In this document: piece by piece, positions 7,956-18,500 of the stretch
Layout of the letters: every line of letters begins with the position of its first letter
How positions within the stretch are numbered: the stretch's first letter is position 1
NCBI GenBank assembly: GCA_024709105.1
Contig: JANJXJ010000045.1
Coordinates: 1 to 38,307, forward strand
Direction of reading: 5' to 3'
Origin: Lentimicrobium sp.
GTDB lineage: Bacteria > Bacteroidota > Bacteroidia > Bacteroidales > Lentimicrobiaceae
Length of the DNA: 38,307 nt
Translations under genes and position numbers: made by a program
The notes under the pieces: generated by a model
What the model saw: the letters and a program-made list of their open reading frames with translations, nothing else
Databases searched by the model: none
Told to the model about the DNA's origin: nothing

Positions 7956-10900
7956 ATGAAAACAGATGCTTACAAGAATCTGCGGATTGCCCCCTGTTTC
8001 AGGAAGGGTTTATTCCTGCTGGGATTGGCGTTGTTAGTTGTATTTAATACATCTATTGCGCAGAATGTTTACAAATTCGGAGGTGTTGTTCAGGACGAGT
8101 CGGGAAGTACATTGCCGGGAGTAAATGTAATTCAGACTGGTACAACCAACGGAACAGTAACCGGAATCAATGGAGACTTCCTATTAACTGCTGACAAGCA
8201 GAGTGTAAAAATTACATTTTCCATGGTTGGTTACACAACTGTTGAGCTTGAACTTAAATCTGGAGAAAATGTGGTAGTTGTTTTAAAAGAAGATATAGTT
8301 GGACTTGAAGAGGTACTTGTTGTGGGATACGGTACCCAGAAAAGAGCCAATGTTACCGGTTCAATCTCAAACGTGGGAAGCAAAGATCTTGCACAATTGC
8401 CAACCACAACTGTTGGACAGGCATTACAGGGCCGGATTGCAGGGGTTAATGTACTGAGCAACTCTGGGTCTCCCGGAGCCGGTTTGCGCCTTGTTATCAG
8501 GGGTGTTGCAACCAATGGTGGTTCACAGCCCCTGTATGTGGTTGATGGAATAGCAACAGATTATATTGATAATCTGGAGCCCAATGATGTTGAGAAGGTT
8601 ACTGTTCTTAAAGATGCAGCATCTGCTGCCATCTATGGTGCAAAAGCAGCCAATGGTGTAGTACTTATTACTACCAAAGCTGGTAAGGCCGGTAGTGGAA
8701 AAATTGAATACTCATTCCAGGGTGGAATGCAAAGTGTTGGTAAATATACCAAACCTATGGATGCAGCCAGCTACTCCACATGGGTAAACGAAGCCAATGT
8801 AGGGGTTACAATTCCTACCGATTCTCCGTATAACACCAATTGGATGGATGCAACCCTGCAATCTGCACCTCTGCAAAGACATCACCTTTCATTTTCTGGC
8901 GGAACCGAAAAGGGAAGCTATTATATTTCAGCCGGTTATATGAATCAGGATGGAGTTATTGGTGGTGACAAAGCCAACTATGAGCGTTTTTCTTTAAGGA
9001 CCAACCTCGATCAACAGGTTAAATCATGGGTAAAAGTTGGTGCTAATCTGGCATATACACATTTTGAAAGAGCTGCCATCAACGAAGACGATGAATTTGG
9101 AAGTATTGTATTCAAGGCTCTTGCCATGGATCCTACAGCTCCGGTAGTTTTTGAAGGAGCACTCCCCGGTTTTGCTCAGAATGCTCTGAATAGCGGATAT
9201 ACTTTAGTTCAGGATGAAAACGGCAACTATTATGGCGTTACTGATAATGTAAAAGGAGAAATAACCAATCCGCTTGCAGAAATTGCCCTTGCAAAAGGCA
9301 GCACAAAACAGGATAAACTTTTGGCAAATGCATATGTTGTGCTTGGTGACGAAAGCTGGAAAGGATTCAAATTTACCAGCCGCACCAGTGCAGATGTCGC
9401 AAACCAGCTATATCATACCTGGACACCTAGCTATTGGTTCTCACCGGAGCGTTTTAATTCCACTGCTAACGTCAGGGAAAACACCAATGCATGGTTTACC
9501 TGGATGTGGGAAAATTTTATTTCCTATGATAAATCATTTGGAAAAAGTATAGTAAGTGCCGTAGCAGGTACCGCTGCCAAACAATATACCCATAAGTATA
9601 TCAATACTCTGTCGGGTCCTATGTTTGCTGAGGATGAGAGTTTTGCACAGCATGGCGAGGTTGATATTGAAGGAAGTCTCAGCGGTAATCTCCGCGATGA
9701 GCGCCTTTCATCTTATTTTGCCAGAGCAAACTATGAGTACGACGGCAAATACTTATTGAGTGCTGTTATTCGTCGTGACGGTACTTCTCTGTTACATCCC
9801 GATCAAAGATGGGGCAACTTCCCTTCAGTGTCAGCCGGATGGATTGTATCAAATGAAGGTTTCTGGAATTCATCAATTATTGACTTTTTCAAAGTCAGGG
9901 CATCATGGGGAACCAATGGGGACCTTTCAACTCTCGGGCCCGATCAGTTCAGATCTCTCATAAAATCTGCAGGAATTCAGTATCCTAAGCCTGGTGGTGG
10001 ATTCTATACCGGTGCTGAGCCCGAACTTCTGGCAAATCCTGAACTAACCTGGGCAACCAGCGAACAAATTAACCTTGGTTTTGACTTTTCCATGTTTGGT
10101 GATAAAGTAACTTTTGGCCTCGATCTCTATCAGAAAATAACCAGAGACCTGCTTGTTCCCGGTACTCCCCCGTTATCAGTGGGCAACAATGCGCCATTCG
10201 TTAATGCCGGTGATGTAACCAACAAAGGTATTGAAATCGAACTTGGCTACCGCAACTATAGCAATATTGTAAAATTTGACATTAATACCAATTTTACAAT
10301 CATGGATAATGAAGTAACTTACCTCAATCCGCTGCTTGACAGGGTTGGAGGCGCTTCATTAGGAACCGGCTGGTCGGTTACTCAACTTGAGTTGGGCTAT
10401 CCCATATGGTATTTCAGAGGTTATCAAACTGATGGTATTTTCCAGAACCAGGCTGAGATTGATGCATACAAAGCTGCCAATGGTGGTCTTGCAGGATACA
10501 ACCCGGTGCCGGGAGATCCCATTGTTGTTAACACAAACGGAGATGAGCTCATCAATGTTGAAGATCAGACTGAAATCGGAAGCCCGCACCCAAAATTTAT
10601 GTGGTCGCTCAATTCAGGCCTTACCTATAAATCATTCGATTTGAGAGTATTTGTTCAGGGAGTTCACGGACACGACGTATTACTCGGCTGGAGCAGGCAG
10701 GACAGGGCAACCTCAAACAGGCCCCAGTTTTTCTTTGATGAAAGGTGGACAGGCGAAGGAAGCACCAACGAAAGACCAAGAGCTGATCAGGGAAATCCTT
10801 TTATCTACAACAGCGACCTGATGGTTTATAAAGGCTCTTATGTCAGAATCAGGCAGATTATGCTGGGATATACCTTGCCAAAACCCATCATCAAAAACAA

Positions 10901-11069
10901 TGTCAAAACACTCAGGCTTTCTGTTTCATTGGATGATTTCTTCACCTTTACAAGTTATCCGGGAATGGATCCTGCAGCTGGTACCGGCAGAGACAATTCA
11001 GTTGGAATTGACAGGGGGATGTACCCGACTCCCAGAAAGATCATGTTTGGCCTGACACTGGGTTTGTAA
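7956..11069 (+). CDS. susC: SusC-type TonB-dependent outer-membrane transporter
   Basis: The 1037-residue protein is the beta-barrel that imports oligosaccharides across the outer membrane with its SusD lid, powered by TonB. A signal peptide covers about 1-35 (ends SIA before Gln). A carboxypeptidase-D-regulatory-like domain follows at about 38-112. The Ton-box-like segment EEVLVVGYG lies at 118-126. The plug (about 130-245) has the SusC signatures PLYVVDGI, VTVLKDAASAAIYGAKAANG and VLITTK. The rest is barrel, ending in a short LTLGL tail. Length is typical for SusC. The first gene of the rightward arm, it lies 42 bases before susD, which confirms a SusCD pair. The substrate is inferred from the neighbouring beta-glucosidases and cellobiose phosphorylase, not from the barrel itself. 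Confidence 0.96.
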   Translation: MKTDAYKNLRIAPCFRKGLFLLGLALLVVFNTSIAQNVYKFGGVVQDESGSTLPGVNVIQTGTTNGTVTGINGDFLLTADKQSVKITFSMVGYTTVELELKSGENVVVVLKEDIVGLEEVLVVGYGTQKRANVTGSISNVGSKDLAQLPTTTVGQALQGRIAGVNVLSNSGSPGAGLRLVIRGVATNGGSQPLYVVDGIATDYIDNLEPNDVEKVTVLKDAASAAIYGAKAANGVVLITTKAGKAGSGKIEYSFQGGMQSVGKYTKPMDAASYSTWVNEANVGVTIPTDSPYNTNWMDATLQSAPLQRHHLSFSGGTEKGSYYISAGYMNQDGVIGGDKANYERFSLRTNLDQQVKSWVKVGANLAYTHFERAAINEDDEFGSIVFKALAMDPTAPVVFEGALPGFAQNALNSGYTLVQDENGNYYGVTDNVKGEITNPLAEIALAKGSTKQDKLLANAYVVLGDESWKGFKFTSRTSADVANQLYHTWTPSYWFSPERFNSTANVRENTNAWFTWMWENFISYDKSFGKSIVSAVAGTAAKQYTHKYINTLSGPMFAEDESFAQHGEVDIEGSLSGNLRDERLSSYFARANYEYDGKYLLSAVIRRDGTSLLHPDQRWGNFPSVSAGWIVSNEGFWNSSIIDFFKVRASWGTNGDLSTLGPDQFRSLIKSAGIQYPKPGGGFYTGAEPELLANPELTWATSEQINLGFDFSMFGDKVTFGLDLYQKITRDLLVPGTPPLSVGNNAPFVNAGDVTNKGIEIELGYRNYSNIVKFDINTNFTIMDNEVTYLNPLLDRVGGASLGTGWSVTQLELGYPIWYFRGYQTDGIFQNQAEIDAYKAANGGLAGYNPVPGDPIVVNTNGDELINVEDQTEIGSPHPKFMWSLNSGLTYKSFDLRVFVQGVHGHDVLLGWSRQDRATSNRPQFFFDERWTGEGSTNERPRADQGNPFIYNSDLMVYKGSYVRIRQIMLGYTLPKPIIKNNVKTLRLSVSLDDFFTFTSYPGMDPAAGTGRDNSVGIDRGMYPTPRKIMFGLTLGL

Positions 11070-11111
11070 TTCAAACAAGTAATAATTTGTTTAAAACTAA
11101 ATCTGAAAAAA

Positions 11112-12617
11112 ATGAAAACCATAATAAAATCTCTTGTGCTCGTCTCAATCATTGCTTTGAGCACGGCCTGCCAGAAGGATTTTCTCGAGGTAGACCCAAT
11201 CGGAAAACTCACCGTTGAAAAGTTTTACAACACCGATGAAGATGCCAACCGTGCAGTTATTGCTGCATACGATATTCTTCAGTGGATGAATGCCCGTGAC
11301 TGGAACAGCGCCTATCTGGTTAAAACTTTCCCTTCTGATGAGTCGAATGTTGGTGGCGGTGATGCCGGTGATCAGCCTCCCTATCAGGAACTCGGAATTT
11401 TTAATTACGGCCCGAGCAACGCTACCATTACAGCAGTTTGGCAGTCGAATTATTTTGGAGTATACAGAGCCAATCAGGTAATTAACAACGTTAAGCCCGA
11501 AACTGATTTTCGCAAAAGAATCATTGCTGAGGCCAAATTTCTGAGAGCTTATTATTATTTTGAAATTGCCTCAATGTTTGGCAACGGACCATTAAATCTT
11601 ACCGATCTTACTCCCAGCGAGTACAGTCAGCCATTTGTAAATGCATCAGCCATTTACGCTCAGGTTGCTAAAGATCTTACCGAAGCCATTCCTGACCTGC
11701 CTCTGAAAAGTCAGTACGCACAGGAAGATAAATTCCGTGCATCAAAAGGTGCTGCACAGGCTTTACTCGGAAAATGTTATCTCTATGATAAAAAGTACAG
11801 CGAATCAGCTGCAGCTTTTGAGGATGTAATTAATTCCAATGAGTTTGATCTGCAACAGGATTTTTCCACCCTTTTCCTTCAGGCTTCTGAATTTGGTGTT
11901 GAGTCTGTATTCGAAGTGTCATGGGTAACTGAAATGGGTTACGACTGGGGTACTTTTCAGTGGGGAGGCAACAGGGCCATGGAAAACAACATCACCTGGC
12001 AGCTTACCGGTCCTCGCGGCGATTATTTCCAGCCCGGCAATACCGGCCTTATCGGAGGCTGGGGGTTCAATTATCCCAAACAGAGCTTATACGATGCATT
12101 TGTTGCTGCAGGAGATACCAAGCGTAAAGTGGCTTCTGTAATGTCGCTCGAAGATTTAAGAGCACAAGGTGGCGACTGGACCAATGAAAGTTCATGGGGA
12201 TGGGATGGCTGTATCAGAGTGAAATATGGCACCAGGCTTGATGAAACCGCTGGTCCTGTAAATGAGCTGAACTATGGTACCAATCTCAGGCTGATTCGTT
12301 TTGCTGATGTGCTGCTCATGGCTGCTGAAGCTAATCACCTTTCAGGGAATGATGGCAAAGCAACTACCTACCTCAACAGGGTAAGACTAAGAGCTGAACT
12401 GCCTTCTTTTTCAGGCGATATTTTGACTGCCATAAAGAAAGAGCGTGAACTTGAACTTTGTTTTGAAGGTGTTCGTTTCCTTGACCTGATTCGTTGGGGT
12501 GATGCACCTGCAGTTTTAGGTTCTGCCGGATTTGTTGCCGGAAAGCATGAAGTATTTCCTATACCTCAGGCTGAAATGCGCAACAATGCCAAAGCCGTGC
12601 AGAATAATGGATATTAG
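11112..12617 (+). CDS. susD: SusD/RagB-family glycan-binding lipoprotein
   Basis: The 501-residue lipoprotein forms the surface lid of the SusC transporter and binds the incoming glycan. The signal peptide ends in the lipobox STAC, with Cys20 as the lipidated residue. The N-terminal region has the SusD pattern FYNTDEDANRAVIAAYDIL, then the TPR-like segment RIIAEAKFLRAYYYFEIASMFG split over 510-580 of the coding sequence. The C-terminal signature is LIRFADVLLMAAEA, followed by KKERELELCFEGVRFLDLIR. Several Trp-rich stretches (EVSWVTEMGYDW, SSWGWDGCIRV) could supply aromatic platforms for sugar binding. It is co-transcribed with susC and followed by a strong terminator, which separates it from the downstream GH3 gene. 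Confidence 0.95.
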   Translation: MKTIIKSLVLVSIIALSTACQKDFLEVDPIGKLTVEKFYNTDEDANRAVIAAYDILQWMNARDWNSAYLVKTFPSDESNVGGGDAGDQPPYQELGIFNYGPSNATITAVWQSNYFGVYRANQVINNVKPETDFRKRIIAEAKFLRAYYYFEIASMFGNGPLNLTDLTPSEYSQPFVNASAIYAQVAKDLTEAIPDLPLKSQYAQEDKFRASKGAAQALLGKCYLYDKKYSESAAAFEDVINSNEFDLQQDFSTLFLQASEFGVESVFEVSWVTEMGYDWGTFQWGGNRAMENNITWQLTGPRGDYFQPGNTGLIGGWGFNYPKQSLYDAFVAAGDTKRKVASVMSLEDLRAQGGDWTNESSWGWDGCIRVKYGTRLDETAGPVNELNYGTNLRLIRFADVLLMAAEANHLSGNDGKATTYLNRVRLRAELPSFSGDILTAIKKERELELCFEGVRFLDLIRWGDAPAVLGSAGFVAGKHEVFPIPQAEMRNNAKAVQNNGY

Positions 12618-13009
12618 TGGCGTGGTGAGCCATTATTGGTTGGTTGGTTAACGAAAGACGGGGCTATAGTGTGGGCCCCGCTTTCTTTTTCAGATGGTTG
12701 TACAATCACTTTCCGATTACTGCATATTTTTATTTCCCCGGACTTTAATAGTTATTTTGTTATTTTTTATTGGAATATTGCTTTTATAAAACTTAATAGG
12801 GCGTTGGCAACATATATTGAATAACAGTAGTGAGGAATCCCGTAGTTTTTGTCGGTCAGTAATGATTGAATACTTTAACTTTGTTTCTTAACAACCCCTG
12901 TTTTTCTCAGGCAAACTATTTATTTTTGTTAGTGAATCCACTTTGCCTGAAAGTGATTTTCTGCTTCTGTTTTTCACAGGCGTTTGTGAATAATTAATCC
13001 CTTGTCATT
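12618..13009 (+). promoter_or_regulatory. Gap between susD and the second GH3 gene
   Basis: After the terminator the gap holds two -7 candidates for the GH3 gene, TAACTTTG at 12876-12883 and TATTTTTG at 12921-12928. Neither has a well-spaced -33 TTTG. The second lies between the arms of a perfect 9-base inverted repeat, TCAGGCAAA (12907-12915) and TTTGCCTGA (12942-12950). A 15-base direct repeat with one mismatch is also present: CTGTTTTTCTCAGGC at 12898-12912 and CTGTTTTTCACAGGC at 12967-12981. No open reading frame is convincing here. The structure suggests separate control of this GH3. Confidence 0.5.
12654..12690 (+). terminator. Rho-independent terminator after susD
   Basis: The stem is formed by AAAG and CGGGGC (12654-12664, one bulged A) with GCCCCG and CTTT (12675-12684), followed by a T run. 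It lies 37 bases past the susD stop and implies that the downstream GH3 gene needs its own promoter. Confidence 0.8.
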
Positions 13010-15250
13010 ATGAAAAATACTTACTCCCGCATAGTCGTATTCCTTATGACTTGTATTGTGATGCTAAGCGCCGGAACTATATATGCCCAGCAATTAACCA
13101 TTGATCAGCGGGTTGATTCTGTTTTAAAACTGATGACTCTGGACGAAAAAATAGGGCAGCTGAATCAATATTCCGGTTTTGAAGAAGCTACCGGACCTGT
13201 AACCGAAGAAGCCGACAAGCCTGAGCAACTGCGAAAGGGGATGATTGGTTCAATGCTCAACGTTACAGGAGCAGTTAAAACAAGGCAGGCTCAGGAAATG
13301 GCCCTGCAATCGAGGCTCAAAATTCCTCTGCTGTTCGGACAGGATGTTATTCACGGATACCGAACTATTTTCCCAATTCCCCTGGCCGAAGCAGCCAGCT
13401 GGGATCTGGAAGCCATCGAACTTTCGGCCCGGGTTGCCGCCACCGAAGCTTCAGCAGCCGGCGTTCACTGGACTTTTGCCCCGATGGTTGATATATCAAG
13501 AGACCCCCGCTGGGGAAGGGTAATGGAAGGTGCGGGTGAAGACCCTTACCTGGGTTCATTGGTAGCAGCAGCCCGGGTAAAGGGATTTCAGGGAAACTGT
13601 CTGGGTAATACCGATGCGCTGATGGCTTGTGGAAAACATTTTGCTGCCTATGGTGCAGCTGTTGGTGGCCGCGATTACAACAGTGTGGATATGAGTCTCC
13701 AGCAATTGCATAATGTATATCTGAAACCTTATAAAGCTGCGGTTGATGCCGGTGTGGCTACTATGATGACCTCTTTCAACGACATCAATGGTATTCCCGC
13801 AACAGCCCACAAATACATTTTGCGCAAGGTACTCAGGGATAAATGGAATTTTCAAGGTTTTGTACTCAGCGACTGGGGCTCGGTGGGTGAAATGATTAAC
13901 CATGGTTATTCAGCCGGTGAAGCCGATGCTGCTAAAGCCGCACTGCTGGCCGGCTGCGATATGGATATGGAAAGCCGGTGCTATATCAAAAATATGAAAA
14001 GTCTGGTTCTGTCCGGAGCCATAAGTGAAGATGTTATTGATGAATCAGTCAGGTTGATACTTCGCAAAAAGTTTGAAATGGGCTTGTTCGATGATCCGTT
14101 CAGATTCTGCAACGAAGAGCGCGAAAAACAGCAGTGGGACAATAGAGCGCATCGCGATATCGCACGGAATATGGCCCGGAAAAGTATAGTACTGCTTAAA
14201 AATGACAAAGAACTTCTTCCTCTTAAGGAAAATGTAAAAACCATTGCCATGATTGGGCCATTGGTGAAAGCGGTGGGCGAAAACAATGGATTCTGGAGCT
14301 ACTCATGGCCCGATGATTCGGTAAGAATTGTTACTCAATGGCAGGGCATTCTCAACCGGGCGGGCAATCAGGCAAATCTGCTGTATGCAAAAGGCTGCGG
14401 AATCACTGAGCCCGACAGCAGTGGTTTTAAAGAAGCCGTTGAAATTGCCATGAAAGCAGATGTTGTGATTATGAGCGTGGGAGAATCGGCCAATATGAGT
14501 GGTGAAGCCAAAAGCCGGAGCAATATACAGCTTCCGGGTGTTCAGGAGGAATTGATAAAAGCAGTTTATGCAACAGGCAAACCCCTGGTAATAATCATCA
14601 ATGCAGGAAGGCCGCTGGTTTTTAACTGGACTGCCGATCATGCCCATGCTATTCTTTATACATGGTGGTTAGGCACCGAAGCAGGAAATGCCATAGCCGA
14701 TGTTGTTTTTGGTGATTATAACCCTTCAGGTAAACTTCCGATGTCCTTTCCCCGGTCCGAAGGGCAGATTCCGGTTTATTACAGCTACTTTAATACAGGC
14801 CGCCCGCCCAAAGATGAAAACGATCTTAATTATGTTTCGGCCTATATTGATATGCCCAATTCGCCCCGCTTCCCGTTCGGTTACGGCCTGAGCTACACCT
14901 CGTTCAGCATTTCTGAACCTGTGCTTAATACCACCAACATCACAGCCGGTGAAGAACTTATTATAAAAGTTACAGTTTCAAACACCGGAAATGCCGATGG
15001 CACAGAAACGATACAGTTGTATTTTCGCGACAAGGTGGGTTCATTGGTGAGGCCTGTAAAACAACTGGCTGGATTTCAGCAGGTATTTTTACGAAAAGGC
15101 GAATCCCGAACTCTTACTTTTACCCTCACTGAAAAAGATCTGAGGTTCTATAACGAAAACCTGGAATTTGTTTCTGAACCCGGTGAGTTTGATGTTTTTG
15201 TTGGAAACAGCCCGGATAATTTAAAAGGAAAGGGGTTTGTTTTGGATTAG
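13010..15250 (+). CDS. bglX: GH3 beta-glucosidase, secreted (BglX-like)
   Basis: This second family 3 glycoside hydrolase has 746 residues. It carries an ordinary signal peptide (1-26, cleavage after IYA) and no lipobox, so it should be soluble in the periplasm. The barrel domain (about 30-360) has MTLDEKIGQLNQY, KHFAAYGA and GFVLSDW with Asp288 as nucleophile. The second domain has ANMSGE with Glu499 as likely acid/base. A fibronectin-III-like domain closes the protein (about 645-740). It is clearly paralogous to the lipoprotein GH3 on the left arm. It comes after the susD terminator with its own regulatory region. The enzyme probably trims beta-gluco-oligosaccharides imported by SusCD; exact linkage is not determinable from the sequence. 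Confidence 0.93.
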   Translation: MKNTYSRIVVFLMTCIVMLSAGTIYAQQLTIDQRVDSVLKLMTLDEKIGQLNQYSGFEEATGPVTEEADKPEQLRKGMIGSMLNVTGAVKTRQAQEMALQSRLKIPLLFGQDVIHGYRTIFPIPLAEAASWDLEAIELSARVAATEASAAGVHWTFAPMVDISRDPRWGRVMEGAGEDPYLGSLVAAARVKGFQGNCLGNTDALMACGKHFAAYGAAVGGRDYNSVDMSLQQLHNVYLKPYKAAVDAGVATMMTSFNDINGIPATAHKYILRKVLRDKWNFQGFVLSDWGSVGEMINHGYSAGEADAAKAALLAGCDMDMESRCYIKNMKSLVLSGAISEDVIDESVRLILRKKFEMGLFDDPFRFCNEEREKQQWDNRAHRDIARNMARKSIVLLKNDKELLPLKENVKTIAMIGPLVKAVGENNGFWSYSWPDDSVRIVTQWQGILNRAGNQANLLYAKGCGITEPDSSGFKEAVEIAMKADVVIMSVGESANMSGEAKSRSNIQLPGVQEELIKAVYATGKPLVIIINAGRPLVFNWTADHAHAILYTWWLGTEAGNAIADVVFGDYNPSGKLPMSFPRSEGQIPVYYSYFNTGRPPKDENDLNYVSAYIDMPNSPRFPFGYGLSYTSFSISEPVLNTTNITAGEELIIKVTVSNTGNADGTETIQLYFRDKVGSLVRPVKQLAGFQQVFLRKGESRTLTFTLTEKDLRFYNENLEFVSEPGEFDVFVGNSPDNLKGKGFVLD

Positions 15251-15513
15251 GATGAGGATGCCTTGCATATTTAATAATCGGGAAAATCGGAAAGACCTTT
15301 GATGAGCATAATACGTAATTTTTTCCAGGTAAAGTTTAAACAACTTCATTGTCATGGCTTCAAACACACATCCTTCCTCATCTCCGGTCAACCAATTTCC
15401 GATTGATGATGTAAAAATAATTCAACCATGAGCCGGGTATGCAGCTATTTATTTTACGCCTTGTTTTGGTCAATAACCGCTGAAATATTTGATTTATTCG
15501 CTGCTAAAACACA

Positions 15514-18500
15514 TTAGCCAAGGATTAATAAAAGTATAATTTCAACTTTTGTGCCGGCGGGTTCGCCATTTTTATCTGTTAGGTCGGTGATGTTTATACT
15601 GCACTTATTGGTGCCGAGTGTTTGGTTCATCAAAGCAATTCTCTCCAGCGTAATGCGTGTGGATTGTGGTTTGTGTGCGGGCCGTTTCCAGCTTTCGATT
15701 TCGCTTGATTTTTTTCGGCCTACTCCATTGTCCTGCACAATACATTTAAAGAGATCTGCATCAGCGCTGAAGATTAAATCTATCTTTCCTTTCCCATTTT
15801 GTTTATGCATTAAACCGTGCCTGATGGCATTTTCAACGTATGGTTGCAGAATCATGGGAGGAATTAATACTGCCTGAGGGTTAACATGATCGGGAAGGAT
15901 TATCTCCACTTCAAATTTTTGATCAAATCGCATCATCTCAAGTCTGAGGTAATAGCCAATATATTGTAATTCTTCATCCAGGCTGATGAATTCGCGGGAC
16001 GCATTTTCAAGGGTTTGCCTCAGAATTTTAGAAAAATCCATAAGATAGCCAAGGGCTTCTTCTGATTTGTTTTTGAGTATAAAACTCTGAATGGAGTTAA
16101 TTGAATTAAAGATAAAGTGTGGGTTCATTTGTGATTGCAAGGCTCTTATTTCAAGATTCGCGAGCTGCCTCGAAAATTCCGTCTTTATTTTTTCTTCCCG
16201 GCGGATTTTTCTGATTTTTAACAGCATGATCGCCCAAATAATCAATATAAAAGCAATAGTCATCAGCATGATAAACCACCATGTTGAATACCAAGGATGT
16301 TTTATTGTAAAGTCATATTCAAGCCGGCTTGTTCTGGCATTGTTTAATGTGTTTTGAACTTCAGCTACCAATTTGTATTTGCCAGGGTTTAATGAAGAGT
16401 AAACAGCTTTGGTTTCACTGCTGAATTCTGACCAGCGGTTTGAAAAGCCCAGCAATCTGTATCGGTAAAGTGTTTGTTGAGAATTCAGATAATTGATTGT
16501 CTCAAAATGAAAAGTAAGGTTATTTTGATCATGCGCTAATATTAATTGCTTGTTCAATACCGGGAACTCTTCATAATTGACTTCCATCCTCTCAATCATG
16601 ATATCAGGTTCAATAGCATCCAACAGGTCATTCATTTTATTTGTGTTGATTCTTAATAAATGATGGTCTGTTCCAATCCAGATGTTTCCTTCATGATCCA
16701 ATTCTGCAGTTTTACCTGAATAGTCGGAGTATCCGGTCTCACGATCAAAAAAATTGACAATTACTTTATTTTCCTGATACAGAGCTTTCAGATTAAGTCT
16801 GTTTAGTCCCAGATTTGTTCCGATGAATAAATGATTTGTGTGATCTGCAATAATAAACTTAACTGTATTTCCCTTTATGTGTTTGCCCGGAATGAGCCGG
16901 TGTTTTATCTCAAGTCCCTTTCTGGCATCATAGTTAACAATCAGGACATCTCCTGTATTGCTCCCAATTACTGTATTTCCCTTTTGATCAAAACATATAT
17001 CATTAATAATCAAAGGAAGTGATGGGTTTATTTTGCTAAATTGAAAAAGCATGCCTTTGCTTCTCATGAATAGGCCTTCAGATTTGCTAGCAAACCAAAC
17101 AGCATCAGCAGATGAAATTATCTTAACAATTTGAGGAATGGGAAAGCCAGGATGAAAACCTGGATTATTTGTACCCTGGTTTGGAGTATTAAAGGCATTT
17201 ACAAACACTCTGTCCCACCATTTATCAGAATAATACAGCGAATCGAACCTGTCGAAATCGAAGATGGTACCTGCTGGGTTAATTTTATATAAGTGTGGTT
17301 GAGCATATTGTTCTGAAGCAAGGAACTGAACCAGATTATTTTGAAACTTGCCAACATAAACATTTCCTTTGGAATCTTCTCCTATACAATTGAATTCCAG
17401 ATCTGAGTACGGTGTAGGGTTGCCCCATATTTCTATAAGTTGTTTATTACTTATTGATTTAATGTTGCCCTTCGGGTCTCTGATCATTAAACGGTTTTTG
17501 GCACCAATCCAAAGTGTTTTATTTTTGGCCTGGAACAATGATTTAACGTTTAATTCTTTCAGTCCGAAATCTGTAGCTATGTGCCATTCAAATACCGATA
17601 GAGGTATTTTGAAAAGACCTTCGTTTAGTGTTCCAACCCATAGCTGACTGAATACAGAATCATAATACAATGCCCAGACACTTCTGTCACCTATACCCAT
17701 ACGCTGATTATAGTTTTTTATGCTTTTGCCATCATACTTATACAAACCACCGGTTTTTCTTGTAGTATAATCAGCAAAACAAGCTAACCATATATTTCCA
17801 TCAGAGTCTTGTTTAATGTCAAATATCTGTCCACAGCCGGAAAAGGATTTCCTTAAACCATTGTTCAGGACATTTATACCATCATTAAAATTGCTGACAA
17901 TGGTGTCGCCATTATTCAGAATAAGCGGTGAAGTGGAATGTCGATTTTTTGCGTAACGGGAGGCTCTGATCTTTTTGAAAGTTTTTGTTTTAACATAGTA
18001 TTTGTAATAATAATCAGGGCTATAAGTGTATATGTTTACACAATTATCTCCATCAAGAAATCCCATCACAAAAAGACCCTTAACTTCGCTTTCTTTGGCA
18101 GTTAATGAAATAAAAGATTTGCCATCAAAAATGCTACAGCCATCATTCGTGCCAATTAGAATCAGTTTGTGCTTTTTCGAGAACCAAACCACTCTGATAA
18201 GGTCGTTTACCAATCCATTCTTTTCGGTATAGTTGACAAAAGATTTTCCATCATATTTTGAAACACCTCCCTTCATACTTCCAATCCAGATGTTTTGCTT
18301 ATCATCTTCAGCAATGGAGAATACATTATCCCCAACCAGGCCCTCTGTAATTCCCATAACCTGGAAATTTTTACCGTCAAACAGGCAAACACCAGCACTT
18401 GTGCCAATCCACATCCTGTTTTTAGTGTCCTTGTATATGCTTCTTACCGTGTTGCTTGGAAGCCCGTTATTTACTGAATAATTGGTGGCAAGGTTTTGTT

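Noticed and set aside
11073-11092. AAACAA / TTGTTT inverted repeat between susC and susD
   Set aside because: Only six AT-rich pairs and no T run; too weak to call an attenuator, although differential susC/susD expression is possible.
387-12918. A 12-base match, AGGCAAACTATT, near both GH3 genes (387-398 and 12910-12918 onward)
   Set aside because: The first copy is inside the GH3 coding end just before the stop, and a 12-base match is expected by chance several times in a window this long.
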